Shown piece after piece: positions 22,826-34,789 of a stretch of DNA of 64,000 nt. Source of the DNA: Castanea sativa. Lineage: Eukaryota; Streptophyta; Magnoliopsida; Fagales; Fagaceae. A program made the translations under genes and the position numbers. A model generated the notes under the pieces. The model was not told the origin of the DNA and ran no database searches. It saw only the letters and a program-made list of their open reading frames with translations. Numbering within the stretch: the stretch's first letter is position 1; each line of letters starts with the position of its first letter. The stretch lies in contig NC_134013.1 of NCBI RefSeq assembly GCF_040712315.1, positions 75,584,001 through 75,648,000 of the forward strand, read 5' to 3'.

Positions 22826-23363
22826 TAATAAATCAGTAAAATTAGATTTTAGTCTTTACTTGAAAAGTATAAAGTACCCCTTATTGTGCATTTGGCTTAA
22901 GTAAATTATTTGCATAGTATTTATTAAAAGAGATAGTTTTTAGTAAGTTTTATGTTAAAGTGTAACAAAAAGCTAAAATCTAGCTTATTTTAAAAAAAAT
23001 TAAAAGTTATTTTTTTATTAAAAAAACTTAAGGCAAAAAGCAAAAGGCAAAAAATTATAGTCAAACCCACCTGAGTGTGCACAAGGTACATTTTTAGCTT
23101 ATTAATCTTTACTTGAAAGTAGAACGTGTCCCTTGGAGTGTACACAAGGTGATCAATTGATATTCCATAAATGGACAATACAATATTATGTATTGAGAGT
23201 TCAAAAGAATGAAATACAAAATTATAGAAAAGAATATGGAATATTATTTAAAAAGAAAAAAAGAATATGTACTATTTTCTCTATTGTGTCTCGGGGAGGA
23301 ATTTTTTTTGAGAGAGAAATGAAAAAAAAGCATAGGATGTTTATAAAAGAAATATATAAATTT
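22826..23363 (+). repeat. Dispersed repeat, copy A
   Basis: Shares with 38109-38473 the phrases AATAAATCAGTAAAATT, TGTGCACAAGGTACAT, CTTTACTTGAAA.GTAGAA, CAATATTATGT and GATGTTTATAAAAGAAATAT, in the same order and orientation. The copies are diverged by indels. Class not identified. Confidence 0.7.
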
Positions 23364-24148
23364 ATTTTTATAACTTTTACTTTTTATTTATATTTTTTTA
23401 AGAAGTAGAAATCAAATTAAGGACAAAGTTTAGCTGTAAAATTGGTTGTAATCTTAAGTTACAACCTTACTCAATATCTTTTTATTGGAGGTGAATTTTA
23501 ACAAATCTACTATCGGATTACATTTTCTTCTTATATAATTCATATTCACAAAATTTCTAGAAAATTTAAGATCAATATTTATGTCATCTATAAATTGTTT
23601 AAATTGTAAGTTTTTGTAGTTTAAAAGTATGTATAAAATATAAGCTTATAGATCATATAATAAATAATATTTGATTGACACAAAATTTGACATGTCTATC
23701 AAGAGCATAAAGAATATGTAATTCAACTTAGATTTTCAAAATATATAGTAATATTTATTTTATTAAGGTTATAATTTTAGATATCCAAGTGTTATCTACT
23801 AGGGAACTTCCTCATCATTAGAAGGGGGGAAAAATGATTAATTATAAGTTTTGCTTGCCATCTCAAAGTGCATAATTAATATGCAATGTACTCAGTGGCA
23901 GTGCCACATTGAAGACGTTAATTCAAATGAACGGCCTGACCTAAAGAAATTTGAAAAACCTGAACAAGAAATTGAAAAAAAAAAAAAAAGAAGATGAGTG
24001 TAAAGAAGTTGGAAATGAGTTTTGAAATTCGATGAGAAATGAAAATATTGAAACTAGAGAAGTCAGATTAGAAACACACATAGGTGGGTGTGGGAATAGG
24101 AAATGTGAGTGGAGAAGATTATGCTCGAAAGATTCCTTACCAATATTG
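23364..24148. other. AT-rich intergenic sequence
   Basis: No coding frame, RNA gene or clear repeat recognised. Confidence 0.5.
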
Positions 24149-24673
24149 AACCCTAAATAAGCCATACTTGAGTTTCTTTTTTTTTTTTATAAATAAATTT
24201 TATTTTATTTGGAATTTTCTTAAAAACACTATATAAGTCTATAATTAAGTCATTAAGTTTATTTTTTAAAGTAATAAGTATAAATTGTATTTTTTTTTTT
24301 TTAGAAAGGTAAGTAAATTTAGAACGGCTTAATTGCTTATAATTTGTTATTTATAAGTTAAATGTCGACCAATCAGTGGGCAATAACTTACTCTTTATTT
24401 ATTACACTGTAACCCTAAATAAACCATACTTGAGTTTTTTTTTTATATAAATAAATTTTATTTTATTTTATTTGGAATTTTCTTAAAAACACTATATAAG
24501 TCTATAATTAAGTCATTAAGTTTATTGTTCAGCGTAATAAGTATAAATTGTAATATATTTTTTTTATAAAGGTAAGTTAATTTAGAGCTGCTTAATTGCT
24601 TATAATTTGTTATTTATAAGTTAGATGTCGACCAATCAGTGGGTGATAACTTACTCTTTATTTATTACATTGT
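24149..24673 (+). repeat. Perfectly abutting tandem duplication (262 + 263 bp)
   Basis: 24149-24410 and 24411-24673 both start AACCCTAAATAA.CCATACTTG and end CTTTATTTATTACA.TGT; both contain ATGTCGACCAATCAGTGGG. Differences are mainly in poly-T lengths and scattered substitutions. Confidence 0.93.
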
Positions 24674-24805
24674 AGGAGGCAATGGTAGTACTGGGGCATG
24701 GATAATAGGAAGTGAAGGCAAAATAAATTTAATTGAATTGTTGAGTTGAATTCTTAGTAGTCTAATGCCATAGACACAACAAAAATTCTTTTCAATAATT
24801 AATGC

Positions 24806-24808
<3 letters not shown>

Positions 24809-24861
<53 letters not shown>
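24809..24861. repeat. (TAA)n microsatellite
   Basis: About 17 uninterrupted AAT/TAA units. Confidence 0.95.
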
Positions 24862-24940
24862 TACAAAGATAAATAAGATGTTAAAGTTGAGATTTAAAAT
24901 AATTTTTTGAGGACCACAACAACTAATTGTACCTTTGTCA

Positions 24941-25019
24941 TTTTGATCTTCAGCTAGAATATGATATAATGTTATGTAATTATCATACCATTGTATTGTA
25001 TTCTAGCTGAAGATCAAAA
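24941..25019. repeat. Perfect 21 bp inverted repeat with 37 bp loop
   Basis: 24941-24961 (TTTTGATCTTCAGCTAGAAT...) is exactly reverse-complementary to 24999-25019. The loop contains a smaller ATGATA/TATCAT hairpin. It could be a tiny foldback element or a hairpin RNA; nothing distinguishes them. Confidence 0.85.
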
Positions 25020-25381
25020 TAATTGTAGCAAGAAAGAACATTTAGGGCGCCTATTATTATCATTGCTCACTTTCATTATTTGGTCACTAAGAAACCCGAT
25101 TTTAAAAAATTATTTAGAGAAATCTCGAACCAGGGCTAGAATGAAACCTTTAAATTTTTTTTTTTTTTTTAAATTTCCCCGAAAGGCTCCGGTTTGAAAG
25201 AAATAAAATTAATAATTTAATATGGTTATTCTCGTTGCTTTCATGGGAAAGTGGAAAGAAAAAATGTAGCACAATCTAATGAACAAACAATTCACTACAA
25301 CAAACGCGTTTTGTAGCCACGTTTTGGAGCTACGTTTTATAAAAACGCAGCTACAGGGTTGTATTTGAACTGCGTTTCTAC

Positions 25382-25456
25382 AAAACGCAGCTCCACCCCT
25401 GATCTATAGCCGTGTTTAGTAAACGCGGCTATAGATCAGGGGTGGAGCTGCGTTTT
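25382..25456. repeat. Near-perfect 37 bp-arm palindrome in the CACTA left end
   Basis: Arms 25382-25418 and 25420-25456 match at 36 of 37 positions around a single central base; each carries AAAACGCAGCTCC and the TGATCTATAGCCG block. Confidence 0.9.
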
Positions 25457-25840
25457 CCAGATGTTGAGGCTGCGTTTATCTGGGTAGCCTAGAAACCGCG
25501 TTTTTAAAAACGCGGCTCTAGACCCATCAGGGGAATTTTTTTTTTTTTTTCAATATGTCCAGATCTGCATTTAAAAAATGCAGCTTCAAAGTGTTTGAGC
25601 TGCGTTTGATTAAACGCAACTTAAACACATGTGGAGTTGCGTTTATTAAACGCAGCTTCAACATTTATAGAGCTGCGTTTAAATAAACGCAGCTTATATT
25701 AGTCTGGAGCTGCGTTTAATAAACGCAGCTCCACATGTGTTTAAGCTGCGTTTAGTCAAACACAGCTCAAGCATCTTTAAAGCTGCGTTTTTTAAACGCA
25801 ACTTAGTTTTAAGTATAAATTTAAAAATAGAAATAAAAAT

Positions 25841-26115
25841 CCCTCAACTCCGGATCCACATGGAAAAAAACCCTAAATCCCTCAGCTCACTCTCAACTCT
25901 CACCTCTCGATCCAACACTCTCCCCTCCTTCCCTCACTTCCACGCTCTCTGAAGAGGAGGATTTGTTGGAGAAAGCCCTCAACTCCGGATCCACATAATT
26001 GAAAAAAACCCTAAGTCCCTCACCTCTCAATCCAACTCTCACCTCTCGATCCAACACCCTCCCCTCCTTCCCTCACTTCCACGCTCTCTGAAGAGGATGA
26101 TTTGTCGGAGAAAGC
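25841..26115 (+). repeat. Tandem duplication inside the CACTA element
   Basis: Two units of about 135-140 bp (25841-25975, 25976-26115), each running from CCCTCAACTCCGGATCCACA through CTTCCACGCTCTCTGAAGAG to GGAGAAAGC. Pyrimidine-rich, like a leader or a captured gene fragment. Confidence 0.85.
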
Positions 26116-28270
26116 TTAAGCTTGATATCATCGCTAAGAAGCCTGTGTACAAAAGGGACCCTGAAGAATTGCCTAGTACTAAAAGCCTTTTCTTTTCTCC
26201 TTCTTGGTTTTTGGGAAACATTGACTTGGTTTGTTTGGTTGTTTAATTGTTGGGTTTGAAGTCAAACCTTTGTTTGGTTGTTGATTATGCTTGGAACTAA
26301 TCTGGGCCTGACTAAAAAAATTGAATCTTTGTTAATAATTCATGTAAATTTTGTTTGATTGCTTATATGGGTTTCGGTTGAAGTACGGATTTTTGTTGGG
26401 TTTGATTCAAACTTTATTTTAAAAATAAAAGATTGGCTAGTGCCACTACTAGTGATATCTGCCATTTAATATTGTTGGTATAGATGACAGGGCACCTGTC
26501 ATTGTTTAAGATTGCCACCTAGCTGTTTGGGGGAACTTCATCCAAGCAAGTTCTCTATGTTACTTATGGTTTATTTTTCTTATACTTTTATGTGGTTGAT
26601 GGAATGGAATTATGTTGATGATGTGTGTTTTAATTTGTGCTTTTCATTTCTTTATGGTTTAATGGCATGGTTTCTTTGTACTAGAGCTAGTTTTCTTCGA
26701 GCAACCAAATTAGTAGCAGTAGACAGTAGCATCCTATAACAATCCTCAAAAAATTTTCATGCTTTATCTTCCTTCTTTAAAAACATCTGAACAATATAGA
26801 TGCCGAAGCCCATGGTCACCTAATACGCATGCTTCTCCACTTAAGTCTAGCTTGCTCTAGTAATACACATTCCATACTCCTCAATGTCTCCATCCTTACG
26901 AATGATCTAGTTCAGATACCCAAAAGAGATGACTCTTTAATACATATTATACCATCAATTGATAAAATTTCTGTTGATTACAATGATCTTGCACAACAGT
27001 TGGCACTTGATAATAGCTCATCACTACGTTCATGTCCCAAACCCAAAATTTTGTACACAGAGATCTTAGTGAAAGACCCTAAACATACCCACATCAAAGA
27101 GATTATGAAATATAAGACAAGCGAATTAACCCCAGCCTACTTTTCATAACAGGGATTCTTTTGATAATCAACAAATTATGTTGTACGTTGTGAACAACAG
27201 AATCCTTTCCGGTGTTGTTCACAACAAAGATTCTGGTATTTTCTAGTTAATATAATTTTTTTTTTTTTGGAGTTAGGCTAAAATTTGAGAGCAATGGAGG
27301 TTATTTTTGGTTTGGATTCAGTACGGATTAGGCGAACTAGTAGAGAGCATGTGGTTGGGAACCAAGGAGGAGCAGGAGAAAGAGAGAGAGAGAGAGAGGA
27401 AAAAAGCGGTTTGAAGTCTGATTTCAGTCTGGAACGAAGGAGAGAGAGTATTTTAGGTGAGAGACATGCCTTTGTGGAATCTATGACTCACTCTCAGTCT
27501 TGTTTTAAGATGCCATACTTTGAAATGGATACAAGCAAAAAGACTATGTTAAGAAGCTCATATATGATTATGACTTTAAAAATTTAAGGGATGTTGACCT
27601 TGTTAATAGACTGGCTGAGCAAAATACTTGTTTATTTGTTTTGAGTCTGTTTGTTTTTAGCTTAAAACGTTAGCTTATTTCCAGTGTCTCATTGTCACAG
27701 GTAATTGGCTGTAGCTATGGGCATTGGACTGACTGATCAAGTACCATGATGGTTGTTGGAAACTGGCTGATCAAGTATCATGATGCTTGCTGACAATTTT
27801 TTGTGATGTAAAAAATCGTTGAGGGAGATGAATTTTGTGATGTAAAAATCTATTGTTGGGAACTTGCTTTGTGTATGTAATTATATGTTTATGTAATTAA
27901 TCTTTTTGCAACTGAACTTGTTTTGTTTGTTGGCTATTGGTTGGGAATTGTTGAGTGTTGGCAACTTGTTTTCTTGGTTCCAAACTGGTTGCATCTGAGT
28001 ATTGGCAGGAATTACAGGTTTTGTTTTGGGCAGAAATGTGTTATAGGTTTTGTTCTGGGCAGAAATGTGTTTAGGAAGAAAAATTAAAATAATAAAAAAA
28101 CCTATAGCCGCGTTTTTAAAAACGCGGCTACAAGAAATGTCAGGGTTTATAGATGCGTTTAGAGAAACGCAGCTATATGGTGTCTATGGATGCGTTTATA
28201 TAAATGTAGCTATAGGGGGTCTATAGCTGCGTTTTGCTAAACGCATCTATAGCACCCTATGCTGTGTTTC

Positions 28271-28620
28271 TAAAAACGCAGCTCTAGACCACCCTAGAGC
28301 TGCGTTTTTCCAGCCTAAAGCTACGTCTTCCCACTCCCCAAAGATGCGGCACCTATAGCTGCATTTTTTTAAAAACGCGGCTATATACCTGGTTTGGGTT
28401 GTGCGTTAAATGTGGTTATAAGTTGGACCTATAGTTGCGTTTTTATAAACGCAACTATAGGTCTCAGCCTATACCTACATTTTGAACGCAGCCCAAACCA
28501 TGTCTATAGCCGCGTTTTGTACAAAACGCAGCTATAGGTGCCGCATCTATGGAGAGTGGGTAGACGCAGCTATAGGCTGGAAAAACGCAGCTCTAGGGTG
28601 GTCTAGAGCTGCGTTTTTAG
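28271..28620. repeat. Long inverted repeat (~100 bp arms) in the CACTA right end
   Basis: 28271-28374 and 28522-28620 are reverse complements with few mismatches; both include the CTCTAGACCACCCTAGAG core and a TGCGGCACCTATAGCTGC block. Spacer about 150 bp. Confidence 0.85.
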
Positions 28621-28861
28621 AAACGCAGCTATAGGTCCTGCAGGGGCTATTGTCGAGCAGGATATGCTGCGTTTAAAAACGCGGCTATGGAAACGCAGCT
28701 ATAGCCTATAGCTGGGTTTTTAGGGTTTATAGCTATGTTTTTCAAACGCGACTATAGCCCACGTTTTTTGTAGTGATTAGAAAGAACTCTAAAAAAAAAA
28801 AAAATCAATTAGAAAGAGGATTTTTAAAAGCCTCAATTTGTCTTTGAGGATTTGATATTTT

Positions 28862-29012
28862 TTTATACAAGATAGAATTTCTACTCTGGCCTAATCTAAG
28901 TGTATATATGTGTGAAGCTCCCTTCTGGAGACTTGAACCCCGGCCCTTGCCCCTACACCCCACAAGCATTTATACTTGTAGAGTGACCACCGCACTAAGG
29001 GTGTGCGGTGGT
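28862..29012 (-). mobile_element. tRNA-derived SINE
   Basis: Read on minus: an A-box-like TTAGTGCGGTGGTCA, then B-box GGTTCAAGTCTCC, a short body and an A-rich end. Flanking duplications GAGGATTTGATATTTT (28846-28861) and GAGAATTTGGTATTTT (29013-29028) match at 14 of 16. Length about 150 bp. It would be mobilised by a LINE in trans. Confidence 0.8.
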
Positions 29013-29028
29013 GAGAATTTGGTATTTT

Positions 29029-30360
29029 AAAATAAGAAATTGTATGCTCATGGTTAGTTGATGAGAACTTCTTTTATATATATATATATATAATACTAAG
29101 TATTTTAACACACACACACAAGGGGAAGGGGGAGAAAGTTTTCAAGAAACTAACAGTGGTGTATATTCAAAAGGGTCTAACTGATAAGAACTGGTTCTCT
29201 CTCTATCATGAAATTTATTTGTTTAACACGACCAATCCTTGACACTTGAGTCCAAATCTAAACCCTATGTGAGTGGAGCCCAATAAAGTCACAATTACAA
29301 ACTCCTCAAACTCATTATGAAAATTAACGATCACAAACTAAGATTGAGTTTAGTACAATACTGATTCATCAAAAAAGAGAAATTTAGTTTTTCTCAGTAT
29401 ATCTTGAAGGAGCCATGTGCCCATGTCAATCTTCGAGTAATTTAAGTCCTACTAACCACATCACACTTCGTGCGTGTGATGAGTGCTCTTTTGAAATTCA
29501 TCCCAATTTGAGGTTTACATGTTTATCTACCAATATTATGCATTTAGAAATTAGAACTATTGTTTTGGCAAAAGAAGAATGACCTACCCAAACTCATTAG
29601 GAACCAAAGGGCATCCAATTTTCCATTTTTTTGCTGTGTGCTGGTGTCCTTAAAAAAATATATAGAATAAAAGAAAAGGAGAATATATATATTGGTGTAG
29701 TTCTAAATTGTTGTAACTATTTGTTAGTGGATAATTTTTTTTTTTTTTTTGAATGGTTTAATTGATAAGTGTTAGTTGAATATAACCTCTTGATAGTGGG
29801 TTTGGATGAGGATCATTATTTGAATTGAAAATTGAAACGTGGGATGTCTAATTTATGGATAAGGGATTTTTAAAATTAATAATTTTACTTATTTAACCCG
29901 ATTATTTAAACTTTCTCAACAAGTAAATTTGGAGGTATTTTGGTATATGAAAATTTTAGAACTCACAGCTTGAAAGTTGCTTAAATAGTAATATAGAGTA
30001 TAGATTAACATGACGGAAAAAATGATTTTAAATAGACAATTGCATTTTGTTCAAACTTATTCATATATGAAAAATTAATTTTTAATTAATGGACATAAAT
30101 TTTCTTTTTGGTCGAAAATGAACAAACCTTGATTAAATCATATCTTTTGTCATTATGATATCACAATTTAAATTACATGAAACATGCTATTTACTGTAAT
30201 TTTTAATTTTGTAAAAGTAAAACATGTAAAGTAAACAAAATTATTTGGAAGATGCAGAAAGTACAAGAAAGTCTCAATATTTCAATATTCCGTCCATGCA
30301 GACTGCAATACTCTTGTGATTAGTATCCTTCTTCATGCGGTTTGCGCTCACAACTCACAA
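29029..30360. other. AT-rich intergenic sequence
   Basis: Short (AT)n at about 29072-29092, poly-T near 29737. No gene or element recognised. Confidence 0.5.
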
Positions 30361-31065
30361 TTCATGATACGACCTACCACAACTAAGAAAAGCACAATAT
30401 TCAATTGATGAAGCAATAACAAAGTCAAACCAAAAATATTTCAAGCAGAGAAACTAACATCTTCACTGGAAAAAATTCAAAATAATTCTCATCATAACAA
30501 TTAACAAAAGAAACATGATTGGTTAGCTTTTGCTTAATTATGAGAGGTTTAAGTTAGAGAAAAGTCTTTTGATATTCTAACATGAACACCGATCTTCTTT
30601 TTGGCTCTTGATCAGCTTTGATATAGAACTCCTTATAACCAAAAATGCTTTGAACAAGTTGAACATTCATCATAAATAAATAAAAAATTTTAAGAAAAGA
30701 ACGGTACAACAGCATTTCATTCTCTAGTTAACTCTTTCTCTAACTAGTCCAATGGTCAGAAAAGGTGCTGACCTTGGATTTATATAGGGCTAAAGGTATA
30801 TTTTCATATGCTTCCTATGCAATATTGAGTTGTAATATGTTATTCATTAAGACATGGTATGCTGAAAATTTCAAGGCTAACAACTAATAACTTTGTTGTT
30901 CCATTAACTCTCCATATTTGCAAAGATATCCTAAGATAACCTATTAAAATTAGCCAGAATTCGTAATCTTGCATGATTTATTTTTCAAATGCACACCTAG
31001 GTTTCCTTCTTAAGCTTACGCAAGAGAAAAGCAATTACAATTGTAAGATAAGGAAGAAAATTTGA
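30361..31065 (-). repeat. Dispersed ~0.7 kb repeat, copy 1
   Basis: Collinear with 36446-37116 in the same orientation from TCATGATACG.CCTACCACAA to TTACAATTGTAAGATAAGGA. Neither TG...CA ends nor target duplications are visible, so I do not call it an LTR. On minus there is a TATATAAAT-type box (about 30776-30786) and a short shared ORF (30554-30673). Confidence 0.85.
30554..30673 (-). other. 39-codon ORF shared by both copies of the dispersed repeat
   Basis: ATG at 30671-30673 to TAA at 30554-30556; contains YKEFYIKADQEPKRRS and FMLEYQKTFL. The copy at 36634-36750 keeps the same frame and stop (YKEFCIKVNQEPKRRS, FMLEYQKSFL). Most differences between copies change the amino acid, so purifying selection is not shown. 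It may be an exon relic of a duplicated gene. Confidence 0.3.
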
Positions 31066-32156
31066 ACTGCTCTCCAGCAGCCAGATCTTGACTATTCACA
31101 CGCAAAAGGTTTTCAATGGAGTGTTCCACAATTTGCCAGGTTTTTCAACAAGAAACGAAGGAAATTAATTTTGAACCTAACAATTGAAAGCAAATCAGCC
31201 CTAAGAAGTAAGAACACCAAATCATGAACTAGAAAAATCTAATTTTCTTTTGTTGTCTCATTTTCCTATTAATTTCTCATAAACTAAACAGGAAAACCAA
31301 AACCCTAAAACCAACACAAATTCCTAATAAAAGGAAAAGAAAAAAAAAAAAAGTAAAATCCCTTAGCTAACTCGTCAATTTTAAACAAATAAAAATTTTT
31401 TAGTAGAATAATGAGCAAATAACATAATCTACCATGAAGATGGTATAATTTCTTATGAGGAAGAAATCTTGGGACTTGTGGTGGACATCATTGATGATGG
31501 TATCGTTGGCAGTGTTTAGCCTTTGATGGTTGGGTTTGCTTGGTATATTGAAGATTTCTTTATTTTTTAAGCTTAATTATGTCAATACACTTGCATAGAT
31601 TATTTTGACATAATATCAAAAAGTTAGAAATTAAACTAATACAAGTGAAACATTAGAGTCCAAATTGACTCATGGTATAAAAGTTAGAGGCCAAATACAT
31701 CATTTACCTTAAAAAATTTTAAGGTTTGAATTTTGCATGTATCAAAAACTAATTAATATCTTTATTGAAAATAAACAACAACCAATTTCTAAAGAAAATT
31801 TTCCCCTATTAGATGAGGTTTCATAAATAAATTTTAAAATAATAAGGAAAATGCTAGTTATTGAAAAATATAAAAATGATGTTAGCAATAGGCTCAGATA
31901 ATAACTAATAAAAATTAGCTGCATCGACAGTTTGTAAAAATATTATAAAATAATTTGTAACGGTAACATTAATGGTCCTATTGGCTTATAAAATTTGGGA
32001 AATTCATGATTTAATTTGTTATTACAAATTGTTCAAATTATTAGTTTTTATTTTTATTTTTTTGGGTGACTTTTCTTTTTTTTCTTTTTTTTTTCTTGTT
32101 TCTCGGCTGAACTTTTATTTTTCTTTTGTTTCTCTCTGTGTCTGGTGAAGAAGAAA
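31066..32156. other. Intergenic sequence and AP4S 5' flank
   Basis: No gene recognised. A T/C-rich stretch (32040-32145) just before the AP4S start codon probably belongs to its leader. Confidence 0.5.
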
Positions 32157-34361
32157 ATGGGGATCAGATTCATATTGATGGTAAACAAACAAGGACAAAC
32201 CCGTCTTGCCCAATACTACGAGTATCTCACTCTCGAAGAACGTCGTGCTCTCGAAGGTGAAATCGTTCGCAAATGCCTTGCCCGTAACGAGCAACAGGTT
32301 TTTTTTTTTTTTCTCTTAAGCCGAATTTGATTTCAAGAAAGTTTGCCACTTTGTTCTTTGCTTAACATTGTTGGAAATTGATTAAGCCCCAAATCAATTT
32401 CCAGATCGTACTTTATTTTTGAGTAAACCTTTGATATAACTTCTATATTGTTAATCCAAATTTCGTGTATATGATTATAAACTACTGCGTGGTTGTTATA
32501 TTTAATTGATTGAAAAGTTACAAATGGTTCATTTGGATGAAAGTCTTTGAAGATTAGGAATTGGGTTTCAATTTTTAGTTTGGATGGTTTTTAGATTTTA
32601 CAAAGTATGAAAATACTTTTTTTTTTTTGTTAATGAAAACATATGGATGGACTTAAGGCTTGATTGGAATTCATGTTGGAGAAAAATTTTCAAAGCTCAA
32701 ATCCATCATTTGCTGTTAAGATTTATGTTAAACAATTTATCTTAGAAAATTGTTCCAATTAAGGGAATTAGTGGGTCCATTGTAAGGATCTTAGCAATGA
32801 GTGAGATCAAGATAGAGTCACCTTAGATGGAATTTACAACCTCAGATTTTTAAGGATTTAGGGTTCAATTGCCAAGCGAAAATGGTTCATGTTGTTTTGT
32901 TCTTGTATTTTATAATGTTAGTGTTTGCTAACAATGAGCTCTGCCTTAAATGGCCCTTCCTTCATCCGCAAGAATTGGTGGAGGGGGTGAGGTTGTGGTT
33001 GCTATAAAAAAAATTCATTGCTTGCTATGTGGTTGTTGAAAAAGGATTTTGGATTTCACTGATTTGGATGTGTTGTGGTGGGTTTTGTTAGACATGAATC
33101 ATGCCTAGGGTTAGGTGAATAAAAACATTAATTTGTTGTCAACATATTGCTTGTTTGTATTGATTAGGGAATCTTTTTCTTCTTTTTTCTCCGAGTAAAT
33201 TGAAGGTCTTTGTTGGAGTGTCATTTATGTATATTTATGTGATGGCAGACATTCATGTTTCTGTTGCTGATACGTTTTGTTTTATGGTAACAGTGTTCTT
33301 TTGTTGAGCATCGGAACTACAAAATTGTATACAGGCGCTATGCATCACTTTTTTTCCTGGTTGGAGTTGACAATGATGAGGTAAATTTTTCTGTAGAGTC
33401 CATATGTTGAGCAGATGCTTGTGTTTTGAAACTTTTGTGGCCGCATAGAGCAGAAAATGATATGAACCATGCTGATCTAAAGAAAACTATATTCTAAACA
33501 GGAAATTTGTCTGTGTGCGCAATATTAAAGTCATTTCTATGCAATGAGGGTATTATGTAAATGTGTTGATTGGATTTGGCTTTCATAGTCTACAAGAGAG
33601 AGTCCATTATTATGGCTAGGTTCTATAGAAGATGTGGATGACTTTTTTTTTTTTATGATGACATGTTGTGGAACCTCACCAAGGCAGGGCCCTTTGGATC
33701 CACCGCTGGGATTAAACCATAGATACACAATCCCACTCACCAGAACCCTGTATTAGGTAATCTAGGGAAACTTCTAATGGGGATCAAACCTAGGATGCTC
33801 ATCCCAAGCCTCCAACCACTAGGCTGCACCCTGAATGGTGAAGATGTGGATATCTTATTGTAAAATGAGCCCACATAAAAGCGCTTTTTTATGCTTTCAA
33901 AACTCAACCTTGAACTCCTTTAGATATGTTAGCAGAAAATTTTATTATTAAGTACTTTGTCCTAAATGCCTCGTAGCATATCTTTCTCAATATTCATTTC
34001 CCTTTCTTGCTTTCATGTTGTAGAATGAACTTGCAATTTTGGAATTCATTCATCTCTTGGTTGAAACCATGGACCGTCATTTTGGCAATGTGGTAAGTCT
34101 GCATTCAGTTATATTTTTAAATTATATATCTTGGTTTATTTCCTATCTCCTGAATTCAACTCTCCTTGTTTTTCCTTCAAAGAAGTTGATTTGGTTTTTC
34201 CTGTTTCTTTTTACTTAAATTTACAGTGTGAGCTAGACATCATGTTCCATTTGGAGAAAGCACATTTTATGCTGGAGGAAATGGTCATGAATGGTTGTAT
34301 CGTGGAGACAAGCAAGACTAACATTCTGCAACCGATACAGTTGATGGAAAAATCGTCATGA
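32157..34361 (+). CDS. AP4S: AP-4 complex subunit sigma (four coding exons)
   Basis: Small sigma adaptin of the AP-4 coat, which sorts membrane cargo at the trans-Golgi network. Exons 32157-32297, 33294-33380, 34024-34092 and 34227-34361, all with GT...AG introns and phase-0 joins, give 47+29+23+44 = 143 codons, the length I recall for Arabidopsis AP-4 sigma. Recognisable blocks: MGIRFILMVNKQGQTRLAQY, CLARNEQQCSFVEHRNYKIV, YRRYASLFFLVGVD, LAILEFIHLLVETMD, HFGNVCELDIMFHLEKAHF, LEEMVMNGCIVETSK. The family fold is a single longin-like domain; no signal peptide or membrane segment. The start at 32157 matches the family; an in-frame ATG 12 bases upstream (32145) would add four residues and is less likely. 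Intron 1 is 996 bp; intron 2 holds a SINE; intron 3 is 134 bp. Confidence 0.97.
33640..33839 (-). mobile_element. tRNA-derived SINE in AP4S intron 2
   Basis: Perfect 12 bp target duplication GAAGATGTGGAT (33628-33639 and 33840-33851). On minus the element starts CAGGGTGCAGCCTAGTGG, has an A-box-like CTAGTGGTTGGAGG and B-box GGTTTGATCCC, and ends in a run of A (poly-T at 33643-33653 on plus). 200 bp, antisense to the host gene and away from splice sites. Different family from the SINE at 28862. Confidence 0.87.
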
Positions 34362-34786
34362 AAACTCTCTGTTTTAGGCACTAAAGAATTTCTTCAAGAT
34401 TCTTCGTGCTTTGCTTCTTACTCATTGCTGCCTGTTGTACAATATGCTCAAAATATTTTTAAAATGATTAATTTTCTTCATTAATGAAAATTTTAGTGTT
34501 TGGTTGTATTATGTTGTTTTGATCACATGCTAGTTGATGGATCAATTTTGAAGGTCCTCTAAGCAATTTCTTACTCTTTAGAATTGGGTAAACTACGGAC
34601 TTTGCAACAATTACAATTAATTAGAAAAAAGAAAAACAAATAATTCATTCTTCATGTTTTATTCTGTGTTGAAAATCGTTGATTGGGCCTAGGGTTGAGT
34701 GTCAGTTGCCAATATGTACCTGACACTTGATGATCTGGGGTTTGAAGACTCCAAGCATTTATAAAAGTTTTGAGACTTTTTAAATC
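34362..34786. other. AP4S 3' flank
   Basis: Likely 3' UTR at first (AATGAAAATTTT near 34484 could serve polyadenylation), then spacer. No other feature. Confidence 0.5.
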
Positions 34787-34789
34787 TTA

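Larger units (their letters stand above)
25293..28775. mobile_element. CACTA (En/Spm-type) DNA transposon, non-autonomous
   Basis: Begins CACTACAACAAACGCG and ends ACGTTTTTTGTAGTG, the CACTA terminal signature. Flanking 3 bp duplication is ATT (25290-25292 and 28776-28778). Both ends (25310-25800, 28100-28760) are crowded with subterminal motifs CTGCGTTT and AAACGCAGC, usually paired as palindromes, as expected for transposase binding sites. The 2.3 kb middle shows no TNP2/TNPA-like transposase, only short frames (25737-25952, 26829-27149, 27285-27587) that I cannot assign, so it would need a transposase in trans. Confidence 0.9.

Noticed and set aside
26829..27149. 106-codon ORF in the CACTA interior as a host gene
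   Set aside because: No recognised domain and no clear start context; kept only as a possible captured fragment.
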